The translations under genes and the position numbers were made by a program. Under the pieces are notes generated by a model that did not search any database, was not told the DNA's origin, and saw only the letters and a program-made list of their open reading frames with translations. DNA of 64,000 nucleotides, taken from assembly GCF_017254865.1 (NCBI RefSeq), contig NZ_JAFKCV010000011.1, forward strand, positions 62,001 through 126,000, written 5' to 3'. Source of the DNA: Bowmanella dokdonensis. GTDB taxonomy: Bacteria; Pseudomonadota; Gammaproteobacteria; Enterobacterales; Alteromonadaceae. This document shows, one piece after another, positions 27,650 through 36,605 of the stretch (its first letter is position 1; every line of letters begins with the position of its first letter).

Positions 27650-28666
27650 TCATTGCTCCCGGGTCTGGCTTATTTGGGCCGTTTGTTGGATGACCTGCAT
27701 GGCATCCTGGGTATGCAGGATCTCCTGGGCCATCTCGGCGCCCTGGCGCCAGCTATCCACCCGCCCGGTCAGCTTAAGCAGGGCACCGGCATTGATGGCG
27801 ACCGCCTGGCGGTGGGCCGCTTCACCTTTGCCGTGAAGCAGCTTCTCGATCAACGACTTGTTATGTTCAGGATCGCCACCGGCGATGGCCTCTATGGGTT
27901 GCTGTGGCAAATTGAAATCTTCCGGGGTCAGGGTGAACTCTTCAATCAGCCCTTGCTGTAAGCTTGCCACCTGGCTGGGGCCATGCAGGGCAAACTCATC
28001 CAGGCCGCTCCCATGCACCACCAGTGCCTGCTGATAACCGAGCAACTTCAATGTCTCGGCAAAGGGCCTTACCCACTGGCTCTGATAGACGCCAATGATG
28101 ATATGGGTGGGTCTGGCCGGATTGGCCAGTGGCCCGAGCAGGTTAAACAGGGTGCGGGTTTTCAGTGCACTGCGTACCGGCATGGCATGACGTATGCCGC
28201 TGTGATAGTTGGGGGCAAACAAAAAACACAGGCCGCTCTTGTCCAGGCATTCCCGGGCAATGTTGGCGCTCATCTCAAGGTTAAGTCCAAATTCCCGGAA
28301 TAGATCCGCCGAGCCGGACCGGCTCGACACGCTACGATTGCCATGCTTGGCCACTTTGACCCCGCAGGCTGCTGCTACGATGGCGCTTGCCGAGGATATA
28401 TTCAGGGTGTTAAGGCCATCACCGCCGGTGCCGACGATATCGGCAAACTCATAGTCCGGGCGGGGGAACGCGCTGGCGTTGTCCACCAATGCCCTGGCCG
28501 CTCCGGCAATCTCAGCCGGAGTTTCACCTCGTACTTTCATGGCGGTGAGTACGGCTGAGAGTACGACGGGATCCATCTGCCCCTGGATTACCCGGCTGAA
28601 CAGTTCTCTCGCTTCTTCCTGGCTGAGGGGCTGGTTGGTATAGAGTTTTTCCAATGTTGCCTGCAT
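27650..28666 (-). CDS. trpD: Anthranilate phosphoribosyltransferase
   Basis: A 338-residue enzyme that joins anthranilate with PRPP. Signatures are [17 protein letters not shown] (PRPP loop), [32 protein letters not shown] and [13 protein letters not shown]. Unlike in E. coli it is not fused to TrpG; the amidotransferase is a separate gene overlapping it by one base (TAATG). ATG 28666 gives the standard start [15 protein letters not shown], so upstream in-frame codons are not used. Confidence 0.97.
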   Translation of the reverse strand: MQATLEKLYTNQPLSQEEARELFSRVIQGQMDPVVLSAVLTAMKVRGETPAEIAGAARALVDNASAFPRPDYEFADIVGTGGDGLNTLNISSASAIVAAACGVKVAKHGNRSVSSRSGSADLFREFGLNLEMSANIARECLDKSGLCFLFAPNYHSGIRHAMPVRSALKTRTLFNLLGPLANPARPTHIIIGVYQSQWVRPFAETLKLLGYQQALVVHGSGLDEFALHGPSQVASLQQGLIEEFTLTPEDFNLPQQPIEAIAGGDPEHNKSLIEKLLHGKGEAAHRQAVAINAGALLKLTGRVDSWRQGAEMAQEILHTQDAMQVIQQTAQISQTREQ

Positions 28667-29259
28667 TATTGTTCTCCCAGAAAGGCAATGGACTGGGCCA
28701 GCAACCGGCTGCCCTGTGAAGTCAGTATCGATTCGGGATGGAATTGCATGCCGAGCATTTTGTCTCTGGCGTGATATACCGCCATGGGAATATGCTGATA
28801 TCTGGCCAGGATTTCCAGGCCTGCCGGCACATGGGAGGCCATCAGCGAGTGATAACGGGCCACGGGCAGGGGGTGGGGCAATCCGGCAAACATCCGGTCC
28901 TGGCAATGCTCAATGGCCGATGCCTTGCCGTGCATTACATCACCTGCCCGGCCGACTTTGCCGCCATAATGTTCGACAATGGCCTGATGGCCGAGGCAAA
29001 TGCCCAGTACCGGAAATTTGCCCTGCACCAGCTTAAGCAGTGCCGGCATGCAACCTGCCTCGGAGGGCGCGCCTGGGCCTGGGGAGAGCATCAGTACCGG
29101 AGGATTGGCGCAAGCCTGCATTTTTTCGAGCAGAAATCCTGCTTGCTGGTTGTTGCGATAGACGGTCAGTTCAAATCCCAGGCAGCGCATCTCGTCCACC
29201 AGGTTATAGGTAAAGGAATCGAAGTTATCGAGCAAAAAAACCTGCGTGGAATGGCTCAT
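28666..29259 (-). CDS. trpG: Anthranilate synthase component II (glutamine amidotransferase)
   Basis: A 197-residue class-I glutamine amidotransferase that delivers ammonia to Trp[18 protein letters not shown] starts the domain. The nucleophile cysteine is in [15 protein letters not shown], the His-Glu of the triad are in [10 protein letters not shown], and [11 protein letters not shown] forms the oxyanion region. Overlaps trpE by four bases (ATGA) and trpD by one. Confidence 0.96.
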   Translation of the reverse strand: MSHSTQVFLLDNFDSFTYNLVDEMRCLGFELTVYRNNQQAGFLLEKMQACANPPVLMLSPGPGAPSEAGCMPALLKLVQGKFPVLGICLGHQAIVEHYGGKVGRAGDVMHGKASAIEHCQDRMFAGLPHPLPVARYHSLMASHVPAGLEILARYQHIPMAVYHARDKMLGMQFHPESILTSQGSRLLAQSIAFLGEQ

Positions 29260-30848
29260 TGAGGATCTCCCTTACTGTGGGCATCTACAATAGCCCGGAT
29301 CACTGCCTGGGCTTTGCTGCGGGTTTCATTGGCTTCACTGGCAGGATCGGAGTCGTGCACCACACCTGCGCCAGCCTGCACCCGGGCCATGCCGTCTTTG
29401 ACAAAGGCTGAACGGATAACGATACAGCTGTCCATATCCCCCTGCCCATTAAGATAGCCCACGGCGCCACCGTAACTGCCGCGGCGCTGCTTTTCCACTT
29501 CCCGGATAAGACGGGCGGCTGACACCTTGGGTGCACCGACCAGGGTACCCATATTCATACAGGCCTGATAGGCATGCAGGGCATCGAGATCCGGCCTGAG
29601 CTGCCCCACCACCCGCGAGACCAGATGCATGACCTGAGAATAGCGATCCACTTTAAGTAGATCCTTTACATAGCGGCTGCCCGCCACCGACACCCTGGCA
29701 ATGTCGTTACGGGCCAGATCCACCAGCATCAGATGTTCGGCTTTTTCCTTCTGATCCTCACGCAGATTCAGCTCGATCCGGCTGTCCAGATCCCGGTCAA
29801 TGCTGCCATCGGCGCGCATGCCGCGGGGTCTTGTACCGGCAATGGGATAAACCTCGACCTGATTGGTGGAGCGGCTGTATTTGAGGGCGGATTCGGGGGA
29901 GGCACCAAACATGCAAAAGTCTTCATCCTGCAGGAAAAACATATAGGGGCTGGGATTCTGCGACTTGAGTCTGGCATACGCCAGGTGAGGATCGGGGCAG
30001 GGCAGGCTGAAAGTTCTGGATGGCACCACCTGGAAGATGTCACCGGCCAGGATATGTTCCTTCAGTTCCATGACATCCTGTTGGTAGGCCTGATCAGACT
30101 TGTCCACCTGCAACTGGGAGAGGCTGATGACCTCCACCTCAGACTGAGAGAAACGATGGGAATGATGCAACTGCTGATTCAGGCTTTCCAGGCGCTGACT
30201 GACAGCAAAATAGCTCTGGGCCACCTGAGGGCCGGAAAATACGCTACCGATGATTTGGGTACTGCGGGTCTGGTGATCGATCAGAATCAATACTTCGGCC
30301 AGGTAAAAGACAAAGTCGGGACAGCTGTTATGGCCCTCCGGTACCTCCGGCAACATCTCGAAGCTACCGAGCAGATCATAGGCGAAGGCACCACCGAGGA
30401 ACAAGGCATGTGGGTGCTGGCGCAGTGGTTTGACCTTATTGAGCAGGGTGCGCAGCGCATCGAAAACAGACCGGGCTTTAAGGCGACTGTCTTCGTCGAG
30501 GGTCGGATCCGGAGTCTGGAAGTCGAGTACCAGCTTATCGCCATCGATACTCTGTACCCGGTCGGCCGGACATTGTGCAGACAGCAGGGGCAGCAATCCC
30601 TTACCGTTATCGGTCAGCGCAATGCAATGAACCTGGTTGCGGCGACATTCGATTTTGAGGGCGGCGTCCACCAGCAGCAGGCTTTTCAGGTTGTCCTTGC
30701 TGTCTATCTCTGCCGACTCCAGCAACAGGCTGTGAGCCTTGCCATGACAAAGCAACTGGTACAGATTCAACGGATCGGCCTGGTACTGGCTATCCAGTAT
30801 CAGGGTTTCCACTCTGCCCGGTTGATCACTTAGTTGCGCTAAACTCAT
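29256..30848 (-). CDS. trpE: Anthranilate synthase component I
   Basis: A 530-residue chorismate-using enzyme, first committed step to tryptophan. The feedback-inhibition motif LLLESAEIDSKDNLKSLL (about 45-62) binds tryptophan in E. coli TrpE and is intact. Catalytic signatures are FQVVPSRTFSLP, FGASPESALKY, PIAGTRPRG, HLMLVDLARNDIARV and GAGVVHDSDP. Start is ATG 30848, giving MSLAQLSDQPG. It is preceded by the trpL leader and attenuator, so expression is set by charged tRNA-Trp supply. Confidence 0.97.
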   Translation of the reverse strand: MSLAQLSDQPGRVETLILDSQYQADPLNLYQLLCHGKAHSLLLESAEIDSKDNLKSLLLVDAALKIECRRNQVHCIALTDNGKGLLPLLSAQCPADRVQSIDGDKLVLDFQTPDPTLDEDSRLKARSVFDALRTLLNKVKPLRQHPHALFLGGAFAYDLLGSFEMLPEVPEGHNSCPDFVFYLAEVLILIDHQTRSTQIIGSVFSGPQVAQSYFAVSQRLESLNQQLHHSHRFSQSEVEVISLSQLQVDKSDQAYQQDVMELKEHILAGDIFQVVPSRTFSLPCPDPHLAYARLKSQNPSPYMFFLQDEDFCMFGASPESALKYSRSTNQVEVYPIAGTRPRGMRADGSIDRDLDSRIELNLREDQKEKAEHLMLVDLARNDIARVSVAGSRYVKDLLKVDRYSQVMHLVSRVVGQLRPDLDALHAYQACMNMGTLVGAPKVSAARLIREVEKQRRGSYGGAVGYLNGQGDMDSCIVIRSAFVKDGMARVQAGAGVVHDSDPASEANETRSKAQAVIRAIVDAHSKGDPQ

Positions 30849-30887
30849 CGTTACTTCATCCTGCTCGATTGTTTTTATCTGACCAAT

Positions 30888-30912
30888 AAAAAAGGCCCGC
30901 AATTGCGGGCCT
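30888..30912 (-). terminator. trp operon attenuator (terminator hairpin 3:4)
   Basis: On the minus strand AGGCCCGCAA-TTGCGGGCCT followed by TTTTT, between trpL and trpE. Segment 2 (GCGGGC at 30946-30951 read on the minus strand), just after the trpL stop, can pair with segment 3 (GCCCGC) to form the antiterminator. CCCG in the last leader codons can pair with segment 2. This is the classic four-segment attenuator. Confidence 0.9.
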
Positions 30913-30950
30913 TCTGATCGATTTGTCCAAACACAAATACGCACAGCCCG

Positions 30951-31004
30951 CTAGTTCGGGAAATGCCACCACCAAGAAGCTGTTGTGTTTGTCATGATGT
31001 TCAT
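30951..31004 (-). CDS. trpL: trp operon leader peptide TrpL
   Basis: A 17-residue peptide MNIMTNTTASWWWHFPN with three consecutive TGG codons (residues 11-13) and a TAG stop. Ribosome stalling at the tandem tryptophan codons would free segment 2 to pair with segment 3 and prevent termination at 30888-30912. An internal ATG at 30995 could also start it. It lies 103 bases upstream of trpE, with probable promoter DNA (TTGACA near 31095-31100) further upstream. Confidence 0.88.
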   Translation of the reverse strand: MNIMTNTTASWWWHFPN

Positions 31005-31117
31005 AAGTCTTTGCTGATTCTGTATTTACGCTCGGCGTTCGAGTCGATTTGTTATAAGATTCAAGGCTTATAGAAGAAAACAAAATAGATGCTCTGTCAA
31101 TAGGCAAAAACGAATTC

Positions 31118-31978
31118 ATGAAAATAGACCTGCATAGCCACACCTGTTATTCCGACGGTGCCCTGACCCCCAGGGAGCTCATCGACAGGGCGCACAACAT
31201 GCAATTGGACGTCTTGGCCATTACCGATCACGATACCGTGGCCGCCTTGGATGAAGCCAGACATTACCAGGCCGGCCTCAGGCGTCCCCTGCAGATTATT
31301 GCCGGGGTAGAGATTTCCACCCGCTGGCATGGCTTCGATATCCATATTCTCGGCCTGAATCTGGACCATCAGGAGGCCATTTTTACTGCACGGCTTGCTG
31401 AACAGGCACAGCGACGTGAAGTCCGAGCCAGGGAAATGGCCGCCAAACTGGAAAAAGCCGGAGTGCCGGGAATCTACGAGCAGGCCCGGAGGCTGGCCGG
31501 GCAGGGGCAACTGACCCGTACCCATTTTGCCCGGGCGCTGGTCAAGTCAGGACAGGTTAAGGACCATGAAGATGCTTTTCGCAAATACCTTGGCAAGGAC
31601 AAGCGCGCCTTCGTTAAGCCCAGTTGGCCGGAAATACCCGAGGCGATCAGTTGGATAAAGGCAGCGGGCGGCAACCCGGTGCTGGCCCATCCGGCCCGCT
31701 ATGATCTGTCGGCCAAATGGCTGCGTCGACTGCTGGTGGAGTTTGCCGCAGCAGGCGGAGAGGGGATGGAAGTTACCCACCCGCAACTGGCGCCCGACAG
31801 CAAACGGCAACTGGCCAGCTACGCCAGGGAATACGGCCTGGCGGCGTCGGTGGGTTCCGACTTCCATTTTCCCGGTCGCTGGACCGAGCTGGGTAAAAAT
31901 CTTTCGCTGCCTGAGGACCTTGTGCCAATATGGAAGACATGGAATTTAGCGCAGCCACAAACCGGGAAGTCAGTATGA
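31118..31978 (+). CDS. rnm: PHP-domain 5'-3' exoribonuclease Rnm (RNase AM, YciV/TrpH)
   Basis: A 286-residue metal-dependent phosphoesterase of the PHP family. Metal ligands are in DLHSHTCYSDGALTP, ITDHDTVAALDEA, GVEISTRWHG, LAHPARYDL and GSDFHFPG. The E. coli homologue YciV trims 5' ends of 5S and 23S rRNA and removes nucleotides from 3',5'-bisphosphates. Divergent from the trp operon as in E. coli, and its stop overlaps yciO (ATGA). Confidence 0.93.
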   Translation: MKIDLHSHTCYSDGALTPRELIDRAHNMQLDVLAITDHDTVAALDEARHYQAGLRRPLQIIAGVEISTRWHGFDIHILGLNLDHQEAIFTARLAEQAQRREVRAREMAAKLEKAGVPGIYEQARRLAGQGQLTRTHFARALVKSGQVKDHEDAFRKYLGKDKRAFVKPSWPEIPEAISWIKAAGGNPVLAHPARYDLSAKWLRRLLVEFAAAGGEGMEVTHPQLAPDSKRQLASYAREYGLAASVGSDFHFPGRWTELGKNLSLPEDLVPIWKTWNLAQPQTGKSV

Positions 31979-32595
31979 GCCAGTTTTTCGAGGTCCATCC
32001 AGTCAATCCACAGCTACGCCTGATCAAGCAGGCCTGTGAGATGATCCATCAGGGGGCCGTGGTGGTTTACCCGACTGATTCGGGCTATGCCATAGGCTGT
32101 CATATCGATGACAAGGCGGCACTGGAGCGTATCTGCCGTATTCGCGACATCGGCAAGGACCACAACTTTACGCTGATGTGCCGGGATATGTCGGAATTAT
32201 CCGTCTACGCCAGGGTGGACAACCAGGCTTTTAGACAGATCAAGAACAATACCCCCGGCCCCTACACCTTTATATTGAAGGCCACCAAGGAAGTACCAAA
32301 ACGGCTGCAGAATCCCAAGCGAAAGACCATCGGCATCCGTGTGCCTGACAATGCCATTGCCCTGGCATTGCTGGAGCAACTGGGTGAACCCTTGATGTCC
32401 ACTTCTTTGATTCTTCCGGGCAACCAGATGACAGAATCGGATCCGGAGGAAATCCGTGGCAGGTTGGAAAAACAGGTGGATCTGATTATCGATGGCGGCA
32501 GCCTGGGAGAGCATCCCACTACCGTTCTGGATTTGTCCGAAGGAGAATGCATTATCCTGCGAGAGGGTGAAGGGGATGTGTCCGCCTTTGTCTGA
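31975..32595 (+). CDS. yciO: YciO, Sua5/YrdC-like protein
   Basis: A 206-residue protein of the Sua5/YrdC/YciO family, related to the enzymes that make threonylcarbamoyl-adenylate for tRNA t6A. Conserved parts are VVVYPTDSGYAIGCHIDDK, RIRDIGKDHNFTLMCRD, PGPYTFILKATKEVPKRLQN and GEPLMSTSLILPG. YciO itself has weak or alternative activity, and the true TsaC is usually encoded elsewhere, so the role here is uncertain. Start ATG 31975 overlaps rnm by four bases; its end overlaps scpA by 20 bases. Confidence 0.9.
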   Translation: MSQFFEVHPVNPQLRLIKQACEMIHQGAVVVYPTDSGYAIGCHIDDKAALERICRIRDIGKDHNFTLMCRDMSELSVYARVDNQAFRQIKNNTPGPYTFILKATKEVPKRLQNPKRKTIGIRVPDNAIALALLEQLGEPLMSTSLILPGNQMTESDPEEIRGRLEKQVDLIIDGGSLGEHPTTVLDLSEGECIILREGEGDVSAFV

Positions 32596-33427
32596 GCCGG
32601 TAATTGTTCCAGTCAAGGATAAAGCGCCGGTGCAGCACCCGCTGCCACTGGCTTTTGTGCATGGTCAGGCATTGCTTGAAAAGCCTGAGGACCTGTATAT
32701 TCCCCCCGATGCACTGGAGGTGATTCTCGAATCATTCGAAGGGCCACTGGACTTGCTTTTATACCTTATACGCAAACAGAAATTTGATATCGCTACATTG
32801 CCCATTCTGCAGATTACCCGTCAGTACATGGAGTATGTGGAGTTGATGACCGACCTGAGGCTGGAACTGGCCGGGGAATATCTGCTGATGGCGGCTATTC
32901 TGGCGGAAATTAAATCCCGTGTACTGTTGCCAAGGCGTGAAGATGCCACAGAGGATGAAGAGGACCCCCGCGCCGAGCTGATTCGGCGCCTACGCGAATA
33001 CGAGGCCATAAAGGAGGCTGCACAGGAACTGGATGTACTGCCCAGACAGGAAAGAGATTATTTTCTCTCCAGCGCCATGCCCAGTGACAACTGCCAACCT
33101 ATACGCATTCTGCCCACCGTGACCTTGCAGGAATTGGTGCTGAGCTTCCAGGAAGTGTTAAAACGGGCTTCAGCCTTTGAGCATCATCATATCAAGCGTG
33201 AAGCCCTGTCTACCCGGGAACGTATGAGTCGTATCCTGGAGCGGCTGCGGATGGATGAATTCGTTGCCTTTGGCAGTCTGTTTGACGTGCAGGAAGGCAG
33301 AGCCGGAGTCGTGGTTACTTTCCTGGCGGTATTGGAGTTGGTGAAAGAATCCCTGATTGATCTGGTCCAGGCCCAACCTTTTGCCGACATTCATGTAAAA
33401 GCTAAAAGCGCCGTTGAAGAGAGCTGA
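32576..33427 (+). CDS. scpA: Segregation and condensation protein A
   Basis: A 283-residue kleisin that bridges SMC-type complexes for chromosome organisation. The kleisin N-terminal motif is ESFEGPLDLLLYLIRKQKFD (about residues 48-67), followed by TRQYMEYVELMTDLRLELAG and EYLLMAAILAEIKSRVLLP. The C-terminal winged helix is VVVTFLAVLELVKESLIDL. An N-terminal extension of about 45 residues is poorly conserved. Start ATG 32576 follows GAAGGGG and overlaps the end of yciO by 20 bases, implying coupled translation; scpB follows after 2 bases. Confidence 0.93.
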   Translation: MCPPLSEPVIVPVKDKAPVQHPLPLAFVHGQALLEKPEDLYIPPDALEVILESFEGPLDLLLYLIRKQKFDIATLPILQITRQYMEYVELMTDLRLELAGEYLLMAAILAEIKSRVLLPRREDATEDEEDPRAELIRRLREYEAIKEAAQELDVLPRQERDYFLSSAMPSDNCQPIRILPTVTLQELVLSFQEVLKRASAFEHHHIKREALSTRERMSRILERLRMDEFVAFGSLFDVQEGRAGVVVTFLAVLELVKESLIDLVQAQPFADIHVKAKSAVEES

Positions 33428-33429
33428 GC

Positions 33430-34020
33430 ATGGCAAAGATTTCCGATGAGCAACTCAAACAACTGGTGGAAGCCGCGATTTTTGTTGCCGATGAACCCCT
33501 GAGTCCGGAGAAGCTGCAAGAGACAGTGCTTCTGGACCTGAAGGTTAGCCAGAAACGTCTTAAGGCGGTAATCGATGAGTTGCAACTGGATTACCGGCCA
33601 CGTGGCGTACAGTTGGTTAAGGTAGCCAGTGGCTATCGTTTTCAGTCCATGGACAGCCTGGCTCCCTGGCTGAGCAAACTCTGGCAGGAGCAGGCACCGC
33701 GCTATTCCCGCGCGCTGATGGAAACCCTGGCGCTGATTGCCTATCGCCAACCTATTACCCGGGGAGAGATAGAAGATGTGCGGGGGGTCTCGGTGAGCAG
33801 TAATATCATCAAAACGCTTACCGAACGGGGTTGGATCAAAGTGGTGGGTCATAAGGAAGTGCCGGGAAGGCCCGCCCTGTATGCCACCACCAAAGGGTTT
33901 CTCGATTACTTTTCCCTGGAAGGACTGGAAGACCTGCCTTCGGTGGAGGCCCTGAGCCAGTTGGAAGAACAGCAGGATATTGCCCTCCCTTCACAGCATC
34001 CATTGCAGGACTTGCACTAA
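33430..34020 (+). CDS. scpB: Segregation and condensation protein B
   Basis: A 196-residue dimeric winged-helix partner of ScpA. Signatures: LVEAAIFVADEPLSPEKLQ, YRFQSMDSLAPWLSKLW, SRALMETLALIAYRQPITRG and EIEDVRGVSVSSNIIKTL. The last 20 residues are variable. It immediately follows scpA and is probably the last gene of the rnm-yciO-scpAB unit. Confidence 0.95.
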   Translation: MAKISDEQLKQLVEAAIFVADEPLSPEKLQETVLLDLKVSQKRLKAVIDELQLDYRPRGVQLVKVASGYRFQSMDSLAPWLSKLWQEQAPRYSRALMETLALIAYRQPITRGEIEDVRGVSVSSNIIKTLTERGWIKVVGHKEVPGRPALYATTKGFLDYFSLEGLEDLPSVEALSQLEEQQDIALPSQHPLQDLH

Positions 34021-34099
34021 GCTGTTACATATTGTTAACAATCAGGGGCCGGAAACCTCTGGTCTTCTCAGGGAAAACCAATAATTCAGGGAAACAATA

Positions 34100-35545
34100 A
34101 TGAACAGATGTCTTATAGCGCTTGCCAGCCTTGTTGCCAGCCAGTCCGCCGTGGCCCTACCGCCGATTCTGGATTATTACCCGGGTTGTGATTATCAGGC
34201 GCTGGAAGTAGTGCAGGTGCAAGGGGAACTGATCCGGGACAGTGAAGTGGCTTACCAGCAATCCCTTGCCAGCCTGCTCAACCGGATGCAGATTGCGGCC
34301 CAGGAGAAAGGCGCAAATGCGCTGATCATTGAGGATCTGCATATTCAGCGACGTTCACTGCTTAACCGCAGTGGCGAGAGGGAGTCACGATCCCTTTATC
34401 AATACCAGGTTCTGCCCATTTTAAGCTGCCAGGAAGAAGTATTGGCGCAACGCAAAGACAGCAAATATGACAGTCTGGGTCAATTACGTTCCCTTTATGA
34501 AAAGAAATTCAAAGGCAGAACTACTGTCCTTGCGATACAGAAGCATGCCGGGATATCTCTGCTGGACGGACAACCCATCCCCGAAACAGCCTTCTTCCAA
34601 AGACCGGAGCCGGAGGATCTGGCACTTTCAGTGGAAGATGCTCCATACGATTTGAGCCTGGGTCTGAACCGTATGCAGGTCATTGACAAATTAGGTTACC
34701 CCAGTGCTGAATTTCGTTTATTTAAAGGTGTCGAATCGCTTTTGTATGGACGGCGCCACTGGCTGCATTTCAGTGATGGCAGACTGATTCGCATCGATTT
34801 TACCGACCGGCTGCTAAGCTACGATCTGCTGAATCGCGTCCCGCCTTTGCCCGTGTTTGACGAATTCGCCTGGCACCTTAAAGACAGTAACCTGACGGTG
34901 AATAGTTCGCTGGAGAATGTGCGCAAACTGTTAAGTACGGATGTGCCCCTCAATGCTGCCAACGAATTGTTACTTGAGGGAAAAAACAGCCGTCTGAGCC
35001 TTAGGTTTGATCAGTCCCATCAGGCTGATATGTCCGGGCGACAGCGGCAGCTATATCTGGTGGGGTTCAGTATCGAATCACTGCAAAGCCAGCCATTGTC
35101 CATCCTGCTGTCTTCCGATCCTGACCGTTACCAGAAGCTCCATCAGGGGATGGAAGAAATAAGCCGTACTGACTCTTTCGGGGCTGCCGATTTGCTGGTC
35201 AGGCTGGGTACACCAATTGGTCGTGTTTACCTGCAGGCCGGCCGACAACTGGACGTGTTTGACAACCATTTGCTGTTTGAAGCCAGCGGCACTGCAGCCA
35301 GTCGCCTCTATATGCAGGAAAGCCTGTTCGGCTTGGCATCTGATCTGGAGCACAGCCGATGGAAACTGACCGACAACATTCACCAGGGGCAACGTCTCTC
35401 GGCATTGAAAAAGTCATTGGGAGATCATCTTTACGTGGAGAACCATGGCATCAACCTCAGTGGTAAACGCTATGACCTGAAGCTTTTCCTTGAGGGGGAA
35501 GGCAATATGGCTCAGGTCCTGGCTGCGGAAGTTGTCTTCTACTGA
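34100..35545 (+). CDS. Secreted protein with BamE/SmpA-like repeats, unknown function
   Basis: A 481-residue exported protein with signal peptide MNRCLIALASLVASQSAVAL and no lipobox. I do not recognise a named family. The first 110 residues contain a segment AQEKGANALIIEDLHIQ like that of YbjQ/RcsF-type alpha/beta domains, with cysteines at CDYQ and SCQEE. After that come at least three, possibly four, related units of about 50 residues: YDLSLGLNRMQVIDKLGYPS (about 183), NSSLENVRKLLSTDVPLN (about 272), DSFGAADLLVRLGTP (about 358) and GQRLSALKKSLGD (about 430). Each has a turn, a short helix and a G.P/D element followed by two beta strands, as in BamE/SmpA domains. Located between scpB and rluB. 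A periplasmic envelope role is an inference. Confidence 0.7.
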   Translation: MNRCLIALASLVASQSAVALPPILDYYPGCDYQALEVVQVQGELIRDSEVAYQQSLASLLNRMQIAAQEKGANALIIEDLHIQRRSLLNRSGERESRSLYQYQVLPILSCQEEVLAQRKDSKYDSLGQLRSLYEKKFKGRTTVLAIQKHAGISLLDGQPIPETAFFQRPEPEDLALSVEDAPYDLSLGLNRMQVIDKLGYPSAEFRLFKGVESLLYGRRHWLHFSDGRLIRIDFTDRLLSYDLLNRVPPLPVFDEFAWHLKDSNLTVNSSLENVRKLLSTDVPLNAANELLLEGKNSRLSLRFDQSHQADMSGRQRQLYLVGFSIESLQSQPLSILLSSDPDRYQKLHQGMEEISRTDSFGAADLLVRLGTPIGRVYLQAGRQLDVFDNHLLFEASGTAASRLYMQESLFGLASDLEHSRWKLTDNIHQGQRLSALKKSLGDHLYVENHGINLSGKRYDLKLFLEGEGNMAQVLAAEVVFY

Positions 35546-35678
35546 GGGATAAATCTAAGCGGATATATTGTTTGGTATTGTTTGGTCTGCGAAAGCTTCA
35601 CGGGTAGAATAGCGACCTTCACAAAGCCATGGCTGCCCACTGCAGGGCGACATATAGCATCAGACAAAAGGCGCAAAG

Positions 35679-36521
35679 GTGAGCGAAAAGTTACAGAAGG
35701 TACTGGCCAACGCCGGTATCGGTTCCCGTCGGGAGATGGAAAAGTGGATTGAGCAGGGCAGGGTGTCCGTCAACGGCCAACTGGCCACACTGGGACAACG
35801 GGTGGAGGCGGAAGATAAGATTCGCGTCGACGGCAAGTTGCTGGATCCCCAAACCGAAAAGCCTATTTGCCGTGTCCTGATGTATAACAAACCTGAAGGG
35901 GAGCTCTGCAGTCGTAAGGATCCGGAAGGCCGTGATACCGTATTTGATCGACTGCCCCGCATGAAGCATGGCCGCTGGATAGCCGTGGGTCGTCTGGATA
36001 TCAACACCAGCGGCCTGTTGCTGTTTACCAATGATGGCGAGTTGGCAAACCGCTTGATGCACCCCAGCCATGAAGTCGAACGGGAATATGCGGTGCGGGT
36101 GTTTGGCAACGTGACCCAGGATATTCTCACACGCCTGAAAAACGGCGTAAAACTTGAGGACGGCGAAGCGAAATTTACCAGTATCCGCCGCCATCCCGGC
36201 GATGAAGAAAGTATGAACCATTGGTTCAACGTAACACTCAGTGAAGGACGTAACCGGGAAGTTCGTCGTATGTGGGAGTCCCAGGACGTCAAAGTCAGCC
36301 GGCTGATCCGGGTACGCTATGGGGACATCGAACTGGAAAAGCGCCTGCCACAGGGAGCCTGGGTCGAACTGCAGCTTAAGCAGGTCAATGCCTTACGCAA
36401 ACTGGCTTCCCTGCCACCGGAAAAGGAATCCCTGGTTATGGAGGATGACAAGCGCCTGGACCATGTGCGGATCTCACGAATGCGACGGGCAGTGCGTAAA
36501 CACCAGATAGCAAAGAAATAG
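35679..36521 (+). CDS. rluB: 23S rRNA pseudouridine(2605) synthase RluB
   Basis: A 280-residue RsuA-family pseudouridine synthase. An S4 RNA-binding domain (about residues 1-60, [20 protein letters not shown]) precedes the catalytic domain with the Asp in [20 protein letters not shown]. Other matches are [20 protein letters not shown] and [17 protein letters not shown]. coli RluB modifies U2605 of 23S rRNA; RluF/RluE are similar but shorter. The start is GTG 35679 with AAAAGG upstream. It follows scpB and the repeat protein, as is usual in gammaproteobacteria. Confidence 0.93.
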   Translation: MSEKLQKVLANAGIGSRREMEKWIEQGRVSVNGQLATLGQRVEAEDKIRVDGKLLDPQTEKPICRVLMYNKPEGELCSRKDPEGRDTVFDRLPRMKHGRWIAVGRLDINTSGLLLFTNDGELANRLMHPSHEVEREYAVRVFGNVTQDILTRLKNGVKLEDGEAKFTSIRRHPGDEESMNHWFNVTLSEGRNREVRRMWESQDVKVSRLIRVRYGDIELEKRLPQGAWVELQLKQVNALRKLASLPPEKESLVMEDDKRLDHVRISRMRRAVRKHQIAKK

Positions 36522-36605
36522 TCACCCTGCCGGCAACAGTTAGGCCCTGGCAGCCTGATGTCAGGGCTACCCTATGCCCCTCAACTCCAGTTTCATGAGG
36601 CTTAA

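Noticed and set aside
28667-28906. 80-residue N-terminal extension of trpD
   Set aside because: It would overlap trpG in another frame, and known TrpD proteins start at the MQATLEKLY-equivalent position.
30946-30960. CGAACTAG, identical to one arm of the E. coli TrpR operator, in front of trpE
   Set aside because: It lies over the last trpL codons and the stop, in transcribed leader DNA, and the symmetrical second arm is missing; its pairing role in the attenuator explains it better.
36544-36567. GCCCTG/CAGGGC hairpin after rluB as a terminator
   Set aside because: Only six base pairs, a long loop and no T tract.
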